Assembly: GCA_946222055.1 (NCBI GenBank)
Contig: CAMIEW010000064.1
Location: 1-6,083, forward strand
Source: an uncultured Porphyromonas sp.
GTDB lineage: Bacteria > Bacteroidota > Bacteroidia > Bacteroidales > Porphyromonadaceae
Reading direction: 5' to 3'
DNA length: 6,083 nucleotides
Shown here: positions 5,052 to 6,083 of the stretch, one piece after another
Position numbering within the stretch: position 1 is the stretch's first letter
How the letters are laid out: each line of letters opens with the position of its first letter
Translations under genes and position numbers: made by a program
The notes under the pieces: model-generated
What the model was told of the DNA's origin: nothing
Seen by the model: the letters and a program-made list of their open reading frames with translations, nothing else
Database searches by the model: none

Positions 5052-5854
5052 TGAATACCAAGCCACTTGTCACGATCATCATCCCCTGCTACAATGGTGA
5101 GAAGTATGTCGATCGCTGCCTCGACTGCATCCGCGAGCAGGACTACACGGAGCTGCAGGTGCTCTTCGTCGACGACTGCAGCAGTGACGGCTCCGTCGAG
5201 AGAGCTTCGCGCCACCCCGGGGTGACCATCCTCCCAAATGAGCAGAATGGTGGCAGCTCCTATACCCGAAACAGAGGGATCCGGGAAGCAAGGGGGAAGT
5301 ACATTCACTTCTTCGATGTGGATGACCAGATCAGCAGTCACTTCTATGAGCGGCTTGTGGATGCGGCGGAGCGAAACGATGCCGATATGGCTTTCGCAGG
5401 TATGATCAATGAGGCGGCACCGCAGTACACACAGCTCTTCACCAAGGAGCGGGTCTTCTCCGATGTGGAGGAGAAGATGCGTGCCACTTATGTCGGCAAA
5501 TGGGGCTACGCCTGGCGCTACCTAATCAGGACCGATCTTATCCGAGAGCACGAGCTCAGCTTCCCTCTCGGGCGATACTGCGAGGACCTGCCATTCTCCT
5601 TCCGAGCGGTCTACTACGCTGATCGCATCGTTACCGTCCCCGGTGCAGAGTACTTCTATAGACGAAATGAGGGCTCACTCCTACTTGATCCGGATCGACA
5701 CAAAGCTGTACAGGCAGATCGGCAGGAGATGATAGCCGATATCCGTCGCTTTGCGAGAGAGCACCACTTCCGTATCCCCGGGCTGGAGGTTGGGCGTCTG
5801 CCGTATCTCCTTCGCAAGATCCGCTATCGCCTCTTTCCACCAAGGCGTGGCTGA
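5051..5854 (+). CDS. GT2-family glycosyltransferase, paralogue C, last gene of the operon
   Basis: A 267-residue GT-A fold enzyme with two extra residues at the N-terminus (MNTKPLVTIIIPCYNGEKYV). D41 and D42 in LFVDDCSSDGS, the DXD in FFDVDD (D89, D91) and E178-D179 in YCEDLPF are all present, so it looks catalytically competent. The usual NRG of the loop before the ARN/TRN motif reads NGG here, a departure from paralogues A and B. AEYFYRRNEGSLL ends the conserved core, and the protein closes with a strongly basic tail, LLRKIRYRLFPPRRG, lacking the DLTE ending of A and B. It begins on the A of the preceding TAA (TAATG). Its stop lies 8 nt from the convergent xerD stop, so the operon ends here. 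No clear terminator hairpin is visible in that gap. Donor and acceptor unknown. Confidence 0.88.
   Translation: MNTKPLVTIIIPCYNGEKYVDRCLDCIREQDYTELQVLFVDDCSSDGSVERASRHPGVTILPNEQNGGSSYTRNRGIREARGKYIHFFDVDDQISSHFYERLVDAAERNDADMAFAGMINEAAPQYTQLFTKERVFSDVEEKMRATYVGKWGYAWRYLIRTDLIREHELSFPLGRYCEDLPFSFRAVYYADRIVTVPGAEYFYRRNEGSLLLDPDRHKAVQADRQEMIADIRRFAREHHFRIPGLEVGRLPYLLRKIRYRLFPPRRG
5081..5097 (+). repeat. 17-nt direct repeat, copy in GT2 paralogue C
   Basis: ATCCCCTGCTACAATGG, shared exactly by all three GT2 genes (2588-2604, 4254-4270 and here), encoding IPCYNG. With paralogue B the exact match extends 3 nt upstream, to 20 nt. Confidence 0.65.
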
Positions 5855-5862
5855 CGAGGGGG

Positions 5863-6083
5863 TTACTTATTTCGGGGATGGTGAGTGAGGATCTCGTCGC
5901 GGAGACCGGTGAGCTCGACGTGGGTGTAGATCTCCGTCGTGGCGATGTCGGCATGTCCGAGCATGTCCCGGATGGCAGAGAGGGAGGCGCCACCCTCTAG
6001 CAGGTGGGTGGCGAAGGAGTGACGCAGAGTGTGTGGAGAGATCGACTTCTGGATGCCCACCTCCTTGGCCAGCTCCTTGATCA
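5863..6083 (-). CDS. xerD: XerD-like tyrosine recombinase, C-terminal end (partial)
   Basis: The 3' part of a minus-strand gene that continues beyond the right edge; 73 complete codons are readable. They start [12 protein letters not shown] and end HHPRNK before the TAA at 5863-5865, so an internal GTG start (GTG codon near 6060) is not the real one. The residues cover the tyrosine recombinase active site: [17 protein letters not shown] contains the H-x-x-R pair, [15 protein letters not shown] the second conserved His and the nucleophilic Tyr. In XerC/XerD these cut and rejoin DNA at dif to resolve chromosome dimers. The C-terminal [10 protein letters not shown] resembles Bacteroidales XerD, so I favour the housekeeping enzyme over a phage or invertase integrase. 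No dif-like or inverted target site is recognisable in the window. It converges on the glycosyltransferase operon with an 8-nt gap. Confidence 0.85.
   Translation of the reverse strand, partial: IKELAKEVGIQKSISPHTLRHSFATHLLEGGASLSAIRDMLGHADIATTEIYTHVELTGLRDEILTHHPRNK

Noticed and set aside
2588..5097. The repeated IPCYNG-encoding blocks as a CRISPR array or mobile-element repeat
   Set aside because: They sit at equivalent positions inside homologous coding sequences and code for the conserved GT2 N-terminal motif, so they reflect gene duplication rather than a repeat array.
1411..5341. Long minus-strand open frames opposite the operon (for example 1411-2208, 2573-3289, 3451-4071, 4428-5066)
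   Set aside because: Each is codon-aligned with the sense gene, so it stays open simply because the sense genes avoid TTA, CTA and TCA codons. The translations resemble no family and the sense genes have complete motifs.
5863..6083. The recombinase at the right edge as a phase-variation invertase acting on the glycan locus
   Set aside because: Its C-terminus looks like housekeeping Bacteroidales XerD, and no paired recombination sites were found in the window. Adjacency alone is not evidence.

Overview
The window looks like a glycan-assembly island from a fairly GC-rich member of the Bacteroidota, probably order Bacteroidales and possibly near Porphyromonas. Three things suggest this. The minus-strand gene is preceded by TACCTTTG, an exact match to the Bacteroidetes -7 promoter element TAnnTTTG. 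The partial recombinase at the right edge ends in HHPRNK, like Bacteroidales XerD. Genes follow one another without clear Shine-Dalgarno sequences. The genus is an inference; no ribosomal RNA or species marker is present.

Layout from left to right: (1) the last 36 codons of a plus-strand folC-like gene, ending at 113. (2) A convergent minus-strand GT32/Caps_synth-type glycosyltransferase whose true start is probably the ATG at 1073. (3) An AT-richer divergent intergenic region of about 350 bp, holding the minus-strand promoter and a cluster of mutually exclusive hairpins at 1166-1225. (4) Five plus-strand glycosyltransferase genes packed head to tail from 1426 to 5854: one GT4 (GT-B fold, TTG start), then GT2, a GT92/Glyco_tranf_2_4-like enzyme, GT2 and GT2. 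Junctions are a 1-nt gap, two 4-nt ATGA overlaps and one 1-nt overlap, so they almost certainly form one translationally coupled operon. (5) The C-terminal 73 codons of a convergent xerD-like recombinase gene running off the right edge.

The six glycosyltransferases probably act in sequence on one lipid-linked or lipid A-linked acceptor at the inner face of the cytoplasmic membrane. The product could be lipopolysaccharide core or O-chain, capsule, or a protein-linked O-glycan. No flippase, polymerase, ligase or nucleotide-sugar synthesis gene is visible, so this set would have to feed into machinery encoded elsewhere. Donor sugars and linkages cannot be read from the sequence. The three GT2 proteins are clear paralogues with short near-identical DNA blocks, so the locus seems to have grown by tandem duplication. 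I see no mobile element, CRISPR array, defence gene or RNA gene. The parts least explained by ordinary annotation are the overlapping hairpins at 1166-1225 and the paralogous array.
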